DNA of 64,000 bases. Source: Cupriavidus agavae. GTDB lineage: Bacteria > Pseudomonadota > Gammaproteobacteria > Burkholderiales > Burkholderiaceae. How positions within the stretch are numbered: position 1 is the stretch's first letter; every line of letters starts with the position of its first letter. The DNA is taken from positions 1,674,001 through 1,738,000 of the forward strand of contig NZ_SGXM01000001.1 of the NCBI RefSeq assembly GCF_004217045.1, written 5' to 3'. Of this stretch, positions 56,797 to 64,000 are shown piece after piece. The translations under genes and the position numbers were made by a program. The notes beneath the pieces were generated by a model. The model searched no databases and was not told the origin of the DNA. It saw only the letters and a list, made by a program, of their open reading frames with translations.

Positions 56797-57288
56797 TCAG
56801 GCGCTGCGGTCCAGCGTGCAGGCCAGCGGCAGGTACGACGGCTTGAAGCCGTCATTGCCGCCCCGCACCGCGCAGTTCCACGAGCCGTCTGCCAGCCGCC
56901 CCACCGTGATCCTTGCGTTGCGGGCGGCCACATGCACATCGCCGTCGAGCGTGACGACGATGGCGCCGGAACCGTCGGCGTTGAACACGAACGTGCTGGC
57001 CGTGGCCGTCAGCGGCGACCGGATATAGCCCAGCGCGGCCACCGGGTCCGGAAACGCATGGACGCCGGCGTGCAGCCGCTCCTCCACCGGAATCTTGTAG
57101 GCCGACGCCTCCCAGAACGCCCGCGCCACCTGGGCCTTGACCGTGTAGTCCTGGTACGTCGGGATGGCGATCGCGGCCAGGATGCCAAGGATCGCCACCA
57201 CGATCATCAGTTCGACCAGCGCGAAACCGCGCGCCGGCTTCCGCCGCCTCCCACCTTCCCGCTGCCCCGCTCTCGTCTCGTTTCGCAT
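56797..57288 (-). CDS. Type IV prepilin (PilE/PilA-like), orphan
   Basis: 163-aa prepilin-like protein. A basic leader ends RKPARG, followed by the class III signal [33 protein letters not shown] (prepilin peptidase site after Gly, Glu at mature position 5). The globular part has two cysteines (SWNCAVRGG and LACTLDRSA) that could form the C-terminal D-loop disulfide. Unusually the N-terminal helix has FALVEL instead of FTLIEL. ATG 57288 gives a 32-residue leader, rather long. No other pilus genes are in the window, so it is an orphan major or minor pilin. Confidence 0.87.
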   Translation of the reverse strand: MRNETRAGQREGGRRRKPARGFALVELMIVVAILGILAAIAIPTYQDYTVKAQVARAFWEASAYKIPVEERLHAGVHAFPDPVAALGYIRSPLTATASTFVFNADGSGAIVVTLDGDVHVAARNARITVGRLADGSWNCAVRGGNDGFKPSYLPLACTLDRSA

Positions 57289-57598
57289 CGCTTTGCCCGG
57301 TGTGCTGTCCCCGGAGCCATCCAAGGACCGTGCCATGCCGTGCAACGCCCCAAACTGACAATTTGTGTCCCGCAGGACACCCCCGGCGGGACCCGGCTGA
57401 CAAGTTCGCGGCGCCCGCCCTCGGCGCGGTGACAAATCGCGGCACCATAACCGCGGCACCATAACCGCGGCACCGTCAGTGCGGCACCGTAAAACGCTCA
57501 AAAAGTCCGAGTCATTTTCAGAATCCGGCACGGGACAAACGGGCCATTGCGACCCTACATTGATCCCACACCAATAAATTCACTTGCGCCCCCTCACA

Positions 57599-57620
57599 CC
57601 GTGTGTATTAATACACACGG
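57599..57620. promoter_or_regulatory. Perfect 22-bp palindrome upstream of hicA (HicB operator)
   Basis: CCGTGTGTATT is followed directly by its reverse complement AATACACACGG, centred 31 bp before the hicA TTG start. RHH-type HicB antitoxins bind such palindromes to repress their operon. Confidence 0.8.
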
Positions 57621-57639
57621 ATCAACCGAAGGGGTCACC

Positions 57640-57819
57640 TTGCATTCATCGGCCTTGATCCGCCTGCTGGAGCGGGAGGGATGGGAACTGGCGCGGTGTC
57701 GCGGCAGCCATCTCACGTTCAGGCATCCGTCGCGCGCGTTTATCGTGACCGTGCCGCATCCGCGCAAGGACCTGCCCGTGGGCACGGTCCGCAGCATCCT
57801 GCGCACGGCCGGGCTCTGA
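57640..57819 (+). CDS. hicA: HicA-family mRNA interferase toxin
   Basis: 59-aa double-stranded-RNA-binding-fold toxin. Features: [25 protein letters not shown] with the catalytic His of the GSHxxF motif, then [24 protein letters not shown]. It cleaves mRNA when free of HicB. Translation probably starts at TTG 57640 (GAAGGGG just upstream), since in-frame codons further upstream pass through the operator palindrome. hicA precedes hicB by 59 bp, the usual toxin-first order. Confidence 0.93.
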   Translation: MHSSALIRLLEREGWELARCRGSHLTFRHPSRAFIVTVPHPRKDLPVGTVRSILRTAGL

Positions 57820-57878
57820 GGCGCACGCAACGCGCGAACCATCGAACCAACATCTTACGAACGAAAGGAAAACACCAC

Positions 57879-58283
57879 ATGGACTTTCCCATCGCCATCC
57901 ACAAGGATCCGGACACCGTCTACGGCGTCACGGTGCCCGACGTGCCGGGCTGCCACTCGGCGGGCGCCAGCATCGAGGAAGCCATCCGCAACGCCCGCGA
58001 GGCCATCGTGAGCCACATGGAAGTGCTGCTCTCGATGGACAAGGACATCAATCTGACGCCCACGCCCATCGCCGAACTCTCGGCGCGCGAGGAGTTCGCG
58101 GACGCGGTCTGGGCGCTGGCCGACGTCGACATGAGCAAGCTCGACACGTCTCCCGAGCGGATCAACGTGAGCATGCCGCGCTTCGTGCTGCACAAGATCG
58201 ACATGTTCGTGAGCGGCCGCCACGAGACGCGCAGCGGCTTTCTGGCCCGGGCCGCCATGGCGGCCATCGCCGCCACGCGCTGA
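57879..58283 (+). CDS. hicB: HicB-family antitoxin with RHH domain
   Basis: 134-aa antitoxin. The N-terminal HicB fold ([37 protein letters not shown]) neutralises HicA. The C-terminal ribbon-helix-helix ([19 protein letters not shown] ... [13 protein letters not shown]) binds DNA. AAAGGA precedes ATG 57879. The RHH type fits the symmetric operator seen upstream of hicA. Sits just before mutS. Confidence 0.94.
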   Translation: MDFPIAIHKDPDTVYGVTVPDVPGCHSAGASIEEAIRNAREAIVSHMEVLLSMDKDINLTPTPIAELSAREEFADAVWALADVDMSKLDTSPERINVSMPRFVLHKIDMFVSGRHETRSGFLARAAMAAIAATR

Positions 58284-58447
58284 TTTCTTGCGCGAGGCGA
58301 AACTTCCCCTTCAAAAATGGGAAGCCGCCACCGCGATCGCAGCACAGGCAGGCAGTAAAATGCCGCTTTGCGCCGCAGCCGGGAACTGCCACCCGGCCGC
58401 GGCTACCGATACACAGGCGGCCCTGCCAGGCCGCCCGCGAGGAACGC

Positions 58448-61228
58448 ATGTCCGCAGAGATCCTTTCCAACCCTTCCGCAACCGAGAACGCGGCCGCCGA
58501 CGAAGCCGGCGCCCCGGCAACGCCCGAGGCTGCCGCTCCGGCAAAGCCGGGCCGGCCGGCCAAGCCCGCCCGGACGGATGCCGCGAAGCCGTCCGCGCCG
58601 GCGGAGAAGGTCACGCCGATGATGCAGCAGTACCTCGGCATCAAGGCCGACCATCCGGACACACTGCTGTTCTACCGGATGGGCGATTTCTACGAACTGT
58701 TCCACGACGATGCCGAAAAGGCCGCGCGCCTGCTCGACATCACGCTGACCGCACGCGGCCAGTCGGGCGGCGTGCCGATCCGCATGGCCGGCATCCCGTT
58801 TCACTCGGCCGACCAGTACCTCGCGCGGCTGGTCAAGCTCGGCGAGTCGGTGGCCATCTGCGAGCAGATCGGCGATCCGGCCACCAGCAAGGGCCCGGTC
58901 GAGCGCAAGGTCGTGCGCATCGTCACGCCGGGCACGCTGACCGACGCCGCGCTGCTGCCCGACAAGATCGACTCGTTCCTGATGGCCGTGCACCAGCAGA
59001 CCACGCGCCGGGGCGTCGGCAAGACCGGCCTGGCCTGGCTGAACCTGGCCAGCGGCGAACTGCGGCTGATGGAGTGCGACGGCGCGCAGCTCTCGCGTGA
59101 GCTCGAACGTATCCGCCCGGCCGAACTGCTCTACGCCGACGGCATCGAACTGCCGGCGCTGGCCTGCGCCCGCACGCGCCTGCCCGAGTGGCATTTCGAC
59201 CAGGAGGCCGGCACGCGCCGGCTGCGCGAGCAGATCGGCGTGGCCAGCCTGGAGCCGTTCGGCTGCGCCGGGCTGGGCGCCGCGCTCGGTGCCGCGGGCG
59301 CCCTGCTCAACTACGCCGCCAGCACGCAGGGCCAGTCGCTGCGCCACGTGCAGGGCGTGACGGTCGAGCGCGAATCGGAATTCGTCGGCCTCGACACCGC
59401 CACGCGCCGCAACCTCGAACTGACCGAGACGCTGCGCGGCGGGGAGTCCCCCACGCTGTTCTCGCTGCTCGACACCTGTTCCACGACGATGGGCAGCCGT
59501 GCGCTGCGGCATTGGCTCCATCACCCGCTGCGCGATCCCGCGCTGCCGCGGGCGCGCCAGCAGGCCATCGGCACGCTGATCGCCCAGGACCCCGACCCAC
59601 TGCGCGCCCAGCTGCGCAAGCTGTGCGACGTCGAACGGATCACGGCACGGCTGGCGCTGCTGTCGGCCCGGCCGCGCGATTTGTCGTCGCTGCGGGACAC
59701 GCTGCGCGGGCTGCCCGACGTGCAGGCCAGCATCACCGGCGGCGACGATGCGGCACTGCTGGCCCAGACGCTCGAGGAACTGGAGGTGCCCCAGGAGTGC
59801 CTCGACCTGCTCGTCAGCGCCGTGGCCGAAGAACCGTCGACCGTGATCCGTGACGGCGGCGTGATCGCGCGCGGCTACGACGCCGAACTCGACGAACTGC
59901 GCGACATTTCCGAAAACTGCGGCCAGTTCCTGATCGGCCTGGAAACGCGCGAGCGGGAGCGCACCGGCATCGCCAACCTGCGCGTGGAATACAACCGCGT
60001 GCACGGCTTCTATATCGAAGTCACGAACGGCCAGGCCGACAAGGTGCCGGACGACTACCGGCGCCGCCAGACGCTCAAGAACGCCGAGCGCTACATCACG
60101 CCGGAACTGAAGGCGTTCGAGGACAAGGCGCTGTCGGCCCAGGACCGCGCGCTGGCACGCGAGAAGCAATTGTATGAAGCGCTGTTGCAATCGTTGCTGC
60201 CGCATATCGGCAACCTGCAGCGTGTGGCCGGGGCGCTGGCCCGGCTCGACGTGCTGGCCACGCTCGCCGAACGCGCCCGCACGCTGGACTGGACCCAGCC
60301 GGAACGCGTGAGCGAGAACGTGATCGACATCGTGCAGGGCCGGCATCCCGTGGTGGAAGGCCAGCTTGCCGCCGAGTCGGTCGCCTTCATCGCCAACGAC
60401 TGCCACCTGACCGAAGCGCGCAAGCTGCTGCTGATCACCGGCCCGAACATGGGCGGTAAATCGACATTCATGCGCCAGACGGCGCTGATCGTGCTGCTGG
60501 CCTGCGTCGGCGCCTGGGTGCCGGCCCGCCGTGCCGTGATCGGCCCGGTCGACCGCATCTTCACGCGGATCGGCGCCGCAGACGACCTGGCCGGCGGGCG
60601 CTCGACGTTCATGGTCGAGATGACCGAGGCGGCGGGCATCCTGCACAACGCCACGCCGTCGAGCCTCGTGCTGATGGACGAGATCGGGCGCGGCACCTCG
60701 ACATTCGACGGCCTGGCGCTGGCCTGGGCCATTGCGCGCCACCTGCTGTCGCACAACCGCAGCCACACGCTGTTCGCCACGCACTACTTCGAACTGACGC
60801 AACTGCCGCAGGAGTTCCCGCAGGCGGCCAATGTCCACCTGTCCGCCGTGGAGCATGGCGACGGCATCGTGTTCCTGCACGCGGTACAGGATGGCCCGGC
60901 CAGCCAGAGCTACGGCCTGCAGGTGGCGCAACTGGCCGGCGTGCCGCAGCCGGTGATCCGCGCCGCGCGCAAGCACCTGGCCTGGCTCGAACAGCAGTCC
61001 GCCGACGCCACGCCCACGCCGCAGATGGATCTTTTCGCCGCGCCGCCGACCCCGCCGGACGAGGAGTTCGAAGACTTCCCGACGAGAGAGCGCGTGACGG
61101 TCGGGATCGAAACTTCGCCGGCACTCGATGCGCTGGCCGAGATCGATCCGGACAGCCTGTCGCCGCGCGACGCCCTCGAGGCGCTGTATCGGCTCAAGAT
61201 GCTCGCGCAGTCCAACGCCACGCCATGA
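58448..61228 (+). CDS. mutS: DNA mismatch repair protein MutS
   Basis: 926-aa mismatch-recognition ATPase. The mismatch-binding motif [21 protein letters not shown] (Phe-x-Glu) is near residue 82, and domains II-IV follow. The ATPase has Walker [14 protein letters not shown] near 670, Walker [17 protein letters not shown] near 745, and the signature [11 protein letters not shown]. An N-terminal Ala/Pro/Lys-rich extension of about 50 residues precedes the usual family start ([14 protein letters not shown]), so length exceeds the E. coli protein. ATG 58448 follows GAGGAACGC. It overlaps the next gene by 4 nt. Confidence 0.97.
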   Translation: MSAEILSNPSATENAAADEAGAPATPEAAAPAKPGRPAKPARTDAAKPSAPAEKVTPMMQQYLGIKADHPDTLLFYRMGDFYELFHDDAEKAARLLDITLTARGQSGGVPIRMAGIPFHSADQYLARLVKLGESVAICEQIGDPATSKGPVERKVVRIVTPGTLTDAALLPDKIDSFLMAVHQQTTRRGVGKTGLAWLNLASGELRLMECDGAQLSRELERIRPAELLYADGIELPALACARTRLPEWHFDQEAGTRRLREQIGVASLEPFGCAGLGAALGAAGALLNYAASTQGQSLRHVQGVTVERESEFVGLDTATRRNLELTETLRGGESPTLFSLLDTCSTTMGSRALRHWLHHPLRDPALPRARQQAIGTLIAQDPDPLRAQLRKLCDVERITARLALLSARPRDLSSLRDTLRGLPDVQASITGGDDAALLAQTLEELEVPQECLDLLVSAVAEEPSTVIRDGGVIARGYDAELDELRDISENCGQFLIGLETRERERTGIANLRVEYNRVHGFYIEVTNGQADKVPDDYRRRQTLKNAERYITPELKAFEDKALSAQDRALAREKQLYEALLQSLLPHIGNLQRVAGALARLDVLATLAERARTLDWTQPERVSENVIDIVQGRHPVVEGQLAAESVAFIANDCHLTEARKLLLITGPNMGGKSTFMRQTALIVLLACVGAWVPARRAVIGPVDRIFTRIGAADDLAGGRSTFMVEMTEAAGILHNATPSSLVLMDEIGRGTSTFDGLALAWAIARHLLSHNRSHTLFATHYFELTQLPQEFPQAANVHLSAVEHGDGIVFLHAVQDGPASQSYGLQVAQLAGVPQPVIRAARKHLAWLEQQSADATPTPQMDLFAAPPTPPDEEFEDFPTRERVTVGIETSPALDALAEIDPDSLSPRDALEALYRLKMLAQSNATP

Positions 61229-62307
61229 CGGCACCGCGCCCGATCGGTTCGACGGGCCGCACGCGCCGCCGCGCCTCGGTGGCGCTGCTCGCGCTCGCCA
61301 CGGCGGCATGCTGCGCGTGGCTGGCCGCACCACGCCCGGCCCACGCCACGCGCACCGGCAAGGTCCGGCCGCCGCCCGCGCCGGTGGTCCAGCCCCTGCG
61401 CATCGGGCTGATTGCCGATGTGCCGCAATGGCCGGCGGCCGAGACGGACACCGCGGCGCTGTTCGACCTGATGAACGCACGCCAGATGGCGCTGATCGTC
61501 CATGCGGGCGGCATCAAGGGCGATACGGAATCCTGCGCGGATGCGGTGCTGGCCGCGCGGCTGCGCGTGCTCGACGACTCCCCTGCCCCGCTGCTCTACG
61601 TGCCGGGCGAGACCGACTGGGCCGAATGCCGCAAGCCGGTCGCGGGCAAGTTCGACGCCGTGGAGCGGCTGAACCGCCTGCGCGAGCTTTACTTCCCGGT
61701 GGATACGACGCTGGGCCGCCGCACGCTGCCAGTGGTCCGGCAGTCGGACCAGGCGATGTTCCGCAGCTTTCGCGAGAACGTGCGGCTGGTGGCGGGCGGC
61801 GTGATGGTGGTGGGCCTGAACCTGCCCGGCGACAACAACCACTACCGCAGCGAGGGGGGCCGCAACGGCGAGTTCGAAGACCGCCGCGAGGCCAACCGGC
61901 AGTGGCTGCAGCGGGCGTTTTCCGTGGCCACGCAGCGCGACCTGCCCGGCGTGCTGGTGATCGCCCATGCCGACCCCGAGTTTGGCAATGGGTGGGAGAA
62001 ACGCGGCAGGCCCTCGTTGCTCGACGGCTTCCTGCGCCGGGGAACGCGCGACGGCTATCTGGAGTTCAAGCGTCAGTTACGCGATCTTTCGGCCAGATTC
62101 CCGGGGCAGGTGCTGCTGGTACACGCCAGCGACAGCGGATTCAGCATCGACAAGCCGCTGCGCGACAAGGAAGGCAAGACACTTGGCAACTTCACGCGTG
62201 TGGCGCTGCCGATCGGGTCGCCGTCACGCTGGGTCGAGCTGACCGTGACGCCCAATACGCGCTCGGTATTCCAGGTGGCGCTGCAGGACGGCCCCCGCAA
62301 CAATTGA
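61225..62307 (+). CDS. Exported phosphoesterase-like hypothetical protein
   Basis: 360-aa protein. Arg-rich N-terminus, hydrophobic core ([17 protein letters not shown]) and likely cleavage near AHA|TRT, so it is exported or anchored. The layout recalls a degenerate calcineurin-like phosphoesterase ([30 protein letters not shown]), in which several metal ligands expected in DxH, GD and GNHD motifs are replaced. Catalysis is therefore doubtful. ATG 61225 overlaps the mutS stop by 4 nt (ATGA), so it is translated with mutS. A strong terminator follows. Confidence 0.75.
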   Translation: MTAPRPIGSTGRTRRRASVALLALATAACCAWLAAPRPAHATRTGKVRPPPAPVVQPLRIGLIADVPQWPAAETDTAALFDLMNARQMALIVHAGGIKGDTESCADAVLAARLRVLDDSPAPLLYVPGETDWAECRKPVAGKFDAVERLNRLRELYFPVDTTLGRRTLPVVRQSDQAMFRSFRENVRLVAGGVMVVGLNLPGDNNHYRSEGGRNGEFEDRREANRQWLQRAFSVATQRDLPGVLVIAHADPEFGNGWEKRGRPSLLDGFLRRGTRDGYLEFKRQLRDLSARFPGQVLLVHASDSGFSIDKPLRDKEGKTLGNFTRVALPIGSPSRWVELTVTPNTRSVFQVALQDGPRNN

Positions 62308-62336
62308 TCTGGCACAAGCCGCACGCAGTGCGTGGA

Positions 62337-62372
62337 AAACAAGAAAGCCGGCGTCTGCCGGCTTTCTTGTTT
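62337..62372. terminator. Bidirectional intrinsic terminator
   Basis: Perfect 16-bp arms (62337-62352 and 62357-62372) around a GTCT loop. The stem's GC part GCCGGC is flanked by A-rich and T-rich ends, so it can stop transcripts from both the mutS side and the convergent slyD gene. Confidence 0.9.
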
Positions 62373-62414
62373 GCTGCGTGCGATGACCTGTCGCGTATCG
62401 CCCGGATGGGTGGC

Positions 62415-62945
62415 TCAGTGCAGCGTGCGGGGGCTCTCGTCGCCGTCTTCGTCCTCGTCGACGACTTCGATGCCCGATGCGCCGTGGGCGTGACCGTGCT
62501 CGACTTCCTCGGCCGTGGCTTCACGGACGTCGGCCACCTGCAGGAAGAACCGCAGCGCCATGCCGGCCAGCGGGTGGTTGCCGTCCAGCACGACCTTGTC
62601 TTCGGCAACGTCGGTCACCGTGTAGATGATCGTGTCCTCGTCGTCGCCATCCTCGGGCACGCCTTCGAACTGCATGCCCACTTCGAGCGGCTCGGGGAAG
62701 CGGTCGCGCGGCTCCACCTTCACGAGTTCGGCGTCGTAGTCGCCGAAGGCTTCTTCGGGCTCCAGCTGCAGCTGGGTCTCGAAACCGGCGTCGTGGCCGT
62801 CCAGCGCTTCCTCGATCTTGGGGAACGTGCCATCATACCCGCCGTGCAAATAGACCATGGGCTCATCGGACTCTTCGATCAGATTGCCCTGCGCGTCCGA
62901 CAGCTTGTACACCACGGACACCACCGTGTTCTTAGCGATTTTCAA
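62415..62945 (-). CDS. slyD: FKBP-type peptidyl-prolyl isomerase SlyD
   Basis: 176-aa SlyD-type isomerase/chaperone. FKBP part with KNTVVSVVYKLSDAQGNLIEES and VYLHGGYDGTFPKIEEALDGHDAG; insert-in-flap region FGDYDAELVKVEPRDRF; VVLDGNHPLAGMALRFFLQV. The C-terminal tail holds HGHAHG, a short metal-binding stretch, followed by an acidic run. TTG 62945 is preferred (GGAG upstream, and homologues start with KIAKNTVV). ATG 62972 would add nine residues and reach into the divergent gene. Confidence 0.94.
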   Translation of the reverse strand: MKIAKNTVVSVVYKLSDAQGNLIEESDEPMVYLHGGYDGTFPKIEEALDGHDAGFETQLQLEPEEAFGDYDAELVKVEPRDRFPEPLEVGMQFEGVPEDGDDEDTIIYTVTDVAEDKVVLDGNHPLAGMALRFFLQVADVREATAEEVEHGHAHGASGIEVVDEDEDGDESPRTLH

Positions 62946-62956
62946 TTCTTGACTCC

Positions 62957-64000
62957 ATGAGCGATTCCGCATTATACGCGCAGGCCCTGCCTGCGGGACC
63001 CATTGATCCTGACGCGCCGCTCACGCTGCTCGGGGGCATGACACCCGCAGCCTTCATGCGTGACATCTGGCACCGCAAACCGATGCTGATTCGACAGGCC
63101 GTGCCTGGAATCGTGCCCCCAGTGTCGCGCGAAGCGCTTTTCGAACTGGCGGATCGGGACGACGTGGAATCGCGGCTGGTGTCGTACTTTCGCAACCGCT
63201 GGAAGCTCGAACACGGGCCGTTTGCCGAGGACAACCTGCCCTCGCGCAAGACCGGCAAATGGACGCTGCTGGTCCAGGGCGTGAACCTGCACAACCAGGC
63301 CGCCGCCGACCTGATGAGCCAGTTCCGGTTCGTCCCCGACGCACGGCTCGACGATGTGATGATCAGCTACGCCACCGACGGCGGCGGCGTGGGTCCGCAC
63401 TTCGATTCGTATGACGTATTCTTGCTGCAAGTTTCGGGCCGCCGCCGCTGGCGGGTGTCGTCGCAAACCAGGCTGGACCTGATTCCGGACATGCCGCTGA
63501 AGATCCTGTCGGATTTCAGCACCGAGGAGGAATGGGTGCTCGAACCCGGCGACATGCTCTACCTGCCGCCGCAGTACGCGCACGACGGCACCGCCGAGGG
63601 CGAGTGCATGACCGCTTCGATCGGCTTCCGCGCGCCGCCGTACCGCGAGCTGGCCGGGCACTTCCTGGCATGGCTGTCCGAGACAGTGGAAGGCAACGAG
63701 GGGCTCGACGGCCGCTACGCCGACGCCGGCGAGGCCGCAACGCCCACCCCGGCGCAGATCCCGGCCCATATGGCCCGTGCCGTGACCGAGCGCCTGCAGG
63801 CGCTGAAATGGAACGCCGGCATGGTCTCGGAGTTCCTTGGCACCTACCTCTCGGAGCCCAAGGCCTCGGTGCAGTTCGAGGAGGTCGGCGAGATCACGCT
63901 GAAGCAGTACGCGAAGCTGGCCAAGGCACATGGCGTGGTCCTTGCTCCGGGTTCTGTCGCGCTGTATGACCGTGCGGGCTTCTACCTGAACGGCGAAGCG
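62957..64000 (+). CDS. JmjC-type ribosomal oxygenase (YcfD/RoxA family), 3' end cut by window
   Basis: 348 residues are visible of a cupin/JmjC 2-oxoglutarate and Fe(II)-dependent oxygenase. Iron site: VGPHFDSYDVFLLQVSGRRRWRV (HxD) near residue 137, with a second His in YLPPQYAHDGTAEGECMTASIGFRAP. Relatives hydroxylate an arginine of ribosomal protein uL16. The start MSDSALYAQ at 62957 is 11 bp from the divergent slyD start. The C-terminal winged-helix part runs off the window. Confidence 0.93.
   Translation, partial: MSDSALYAQALPAGPIDPDAPLTLLGGMTPAAFMRDIWHRKPMLIRQAVPGIVPPVSREALFELADRDDVESRLVSYFRNRWKLEHGPFAEDNLPSRKTGKWTLLVQGVNLHNQAAADLMSQFRFVPDARLDDVMISYATDGGGVGPHFDSYDVFLLQVSGRRRWRVSSQTRLDLIPDMPLKILSDFSTEEEWVLEPGDMLYLPPQYAHDGTAEGECMTASIGFRAPPYRELAGHFLAWLSETVEGNEGLDGRYADAGEAATPTPAQIPAHMARAVTERLQALKWNAGMVSEFLGTYLSEPKASVQFEEVGEITLKQYAKLAKAHGVVLAPGSVALYDRAGFYLNGEA

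Noticed and set aside
58403..61480. 1025-codon minus-strand frame opposite mutS
   Set aside because: Shadow of mutS. The plus strand has all MutS motifs, while the antisense product is Arg/Gln/Leu-rich without domains.

Overview
The window looks like chromosomal DNA of a high-GC betaproteobacterium of the Burkholderiaceae. Cupriavidus or a close relative is the best guess, from protein style and from the housekeeping block at the right end; I inferred this without any database search.

Left part (1-11.2 kb). A giant CheB-CheR-PAS sensory histidine kinase is cut by the window edge and shows a probable 1-bp frameshift near its start. Next come small stress-type genes: a 74-aa protein, an 81-aa hydrophilic protein, a DUF4142 protein, a hemerythrin-domain protein and a DUF2939-like membrane-anchored protein. 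A translationally coupled one-Cys peroxiredoxin / DsbA-fold pair, a 104-aa orphan and a 962-aa autotransporter follow.

Middle accessory part (11.2-25.9 kb). This holds a quinone oxidoreductase divergent from an HxlR regulator, then a TonB receptor under a Fur-like box with a convergent AraC regulator. A catabolic operon follows: class II aldolase, class A flavin monooxygenase, aldehyde dehydrogenase and RidA-like protein, then a porin and a TetR-type repressor. The 13-bp palindrome CTAAC-N3-GTTAG occurs twice at the operon promoter and once in front of tetR, so the cluster looks like a self-contained regulon. An AraC/short-chain dehydrogenase divergent pair closes the region.

Leucine and keto-acid block (26.1-37.2 kb, mostly minus strand). 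One unit is a fused indolepyruvate-type ferredoxin oxidoreductase, a 127-aa unknown and HMG-CoA lyase. The other is isovaleryl-CoA dehydrogenase with both methylcrotonyl-CoA carboxylase subunits. Both units carry the same 27-nt motif (22/27 identical) upstream in the same orientation, and a LysR gene diverges from the first. No methylglutaconyl-CoA hydratase gene is present.

Organic-acid block (37.2-43.9 kb). This contains an RraA-like aldolase, a tricarboxylate-type (TctC) binding protein, a LysR regulator, an aconitase-family protein whose swivel domain is at the N-terminus, a porin and a stand-alone BPL_N/amidotransferase-like protein. It stops at a truncated integrase next to tRNA-Ser(GCU), which suggests an old integration boundary.

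Right part (44.4-64 kb). This is core genome: tRNA-Ser, lysC, tilS, accA, a 3-methyladenine glycosylase, cysS, a TPR protein, two cyclophilins, lpxH, cysE, trmJ, suhB, an orphan type IV prepilin, a hicAB toxin-antitoxin module with a perfect 22-bp palindromic operator, mutS, a phosphoesterase-like exported protein, slyD and a JmjC-type ribosomal oxygenase cut by the window end.
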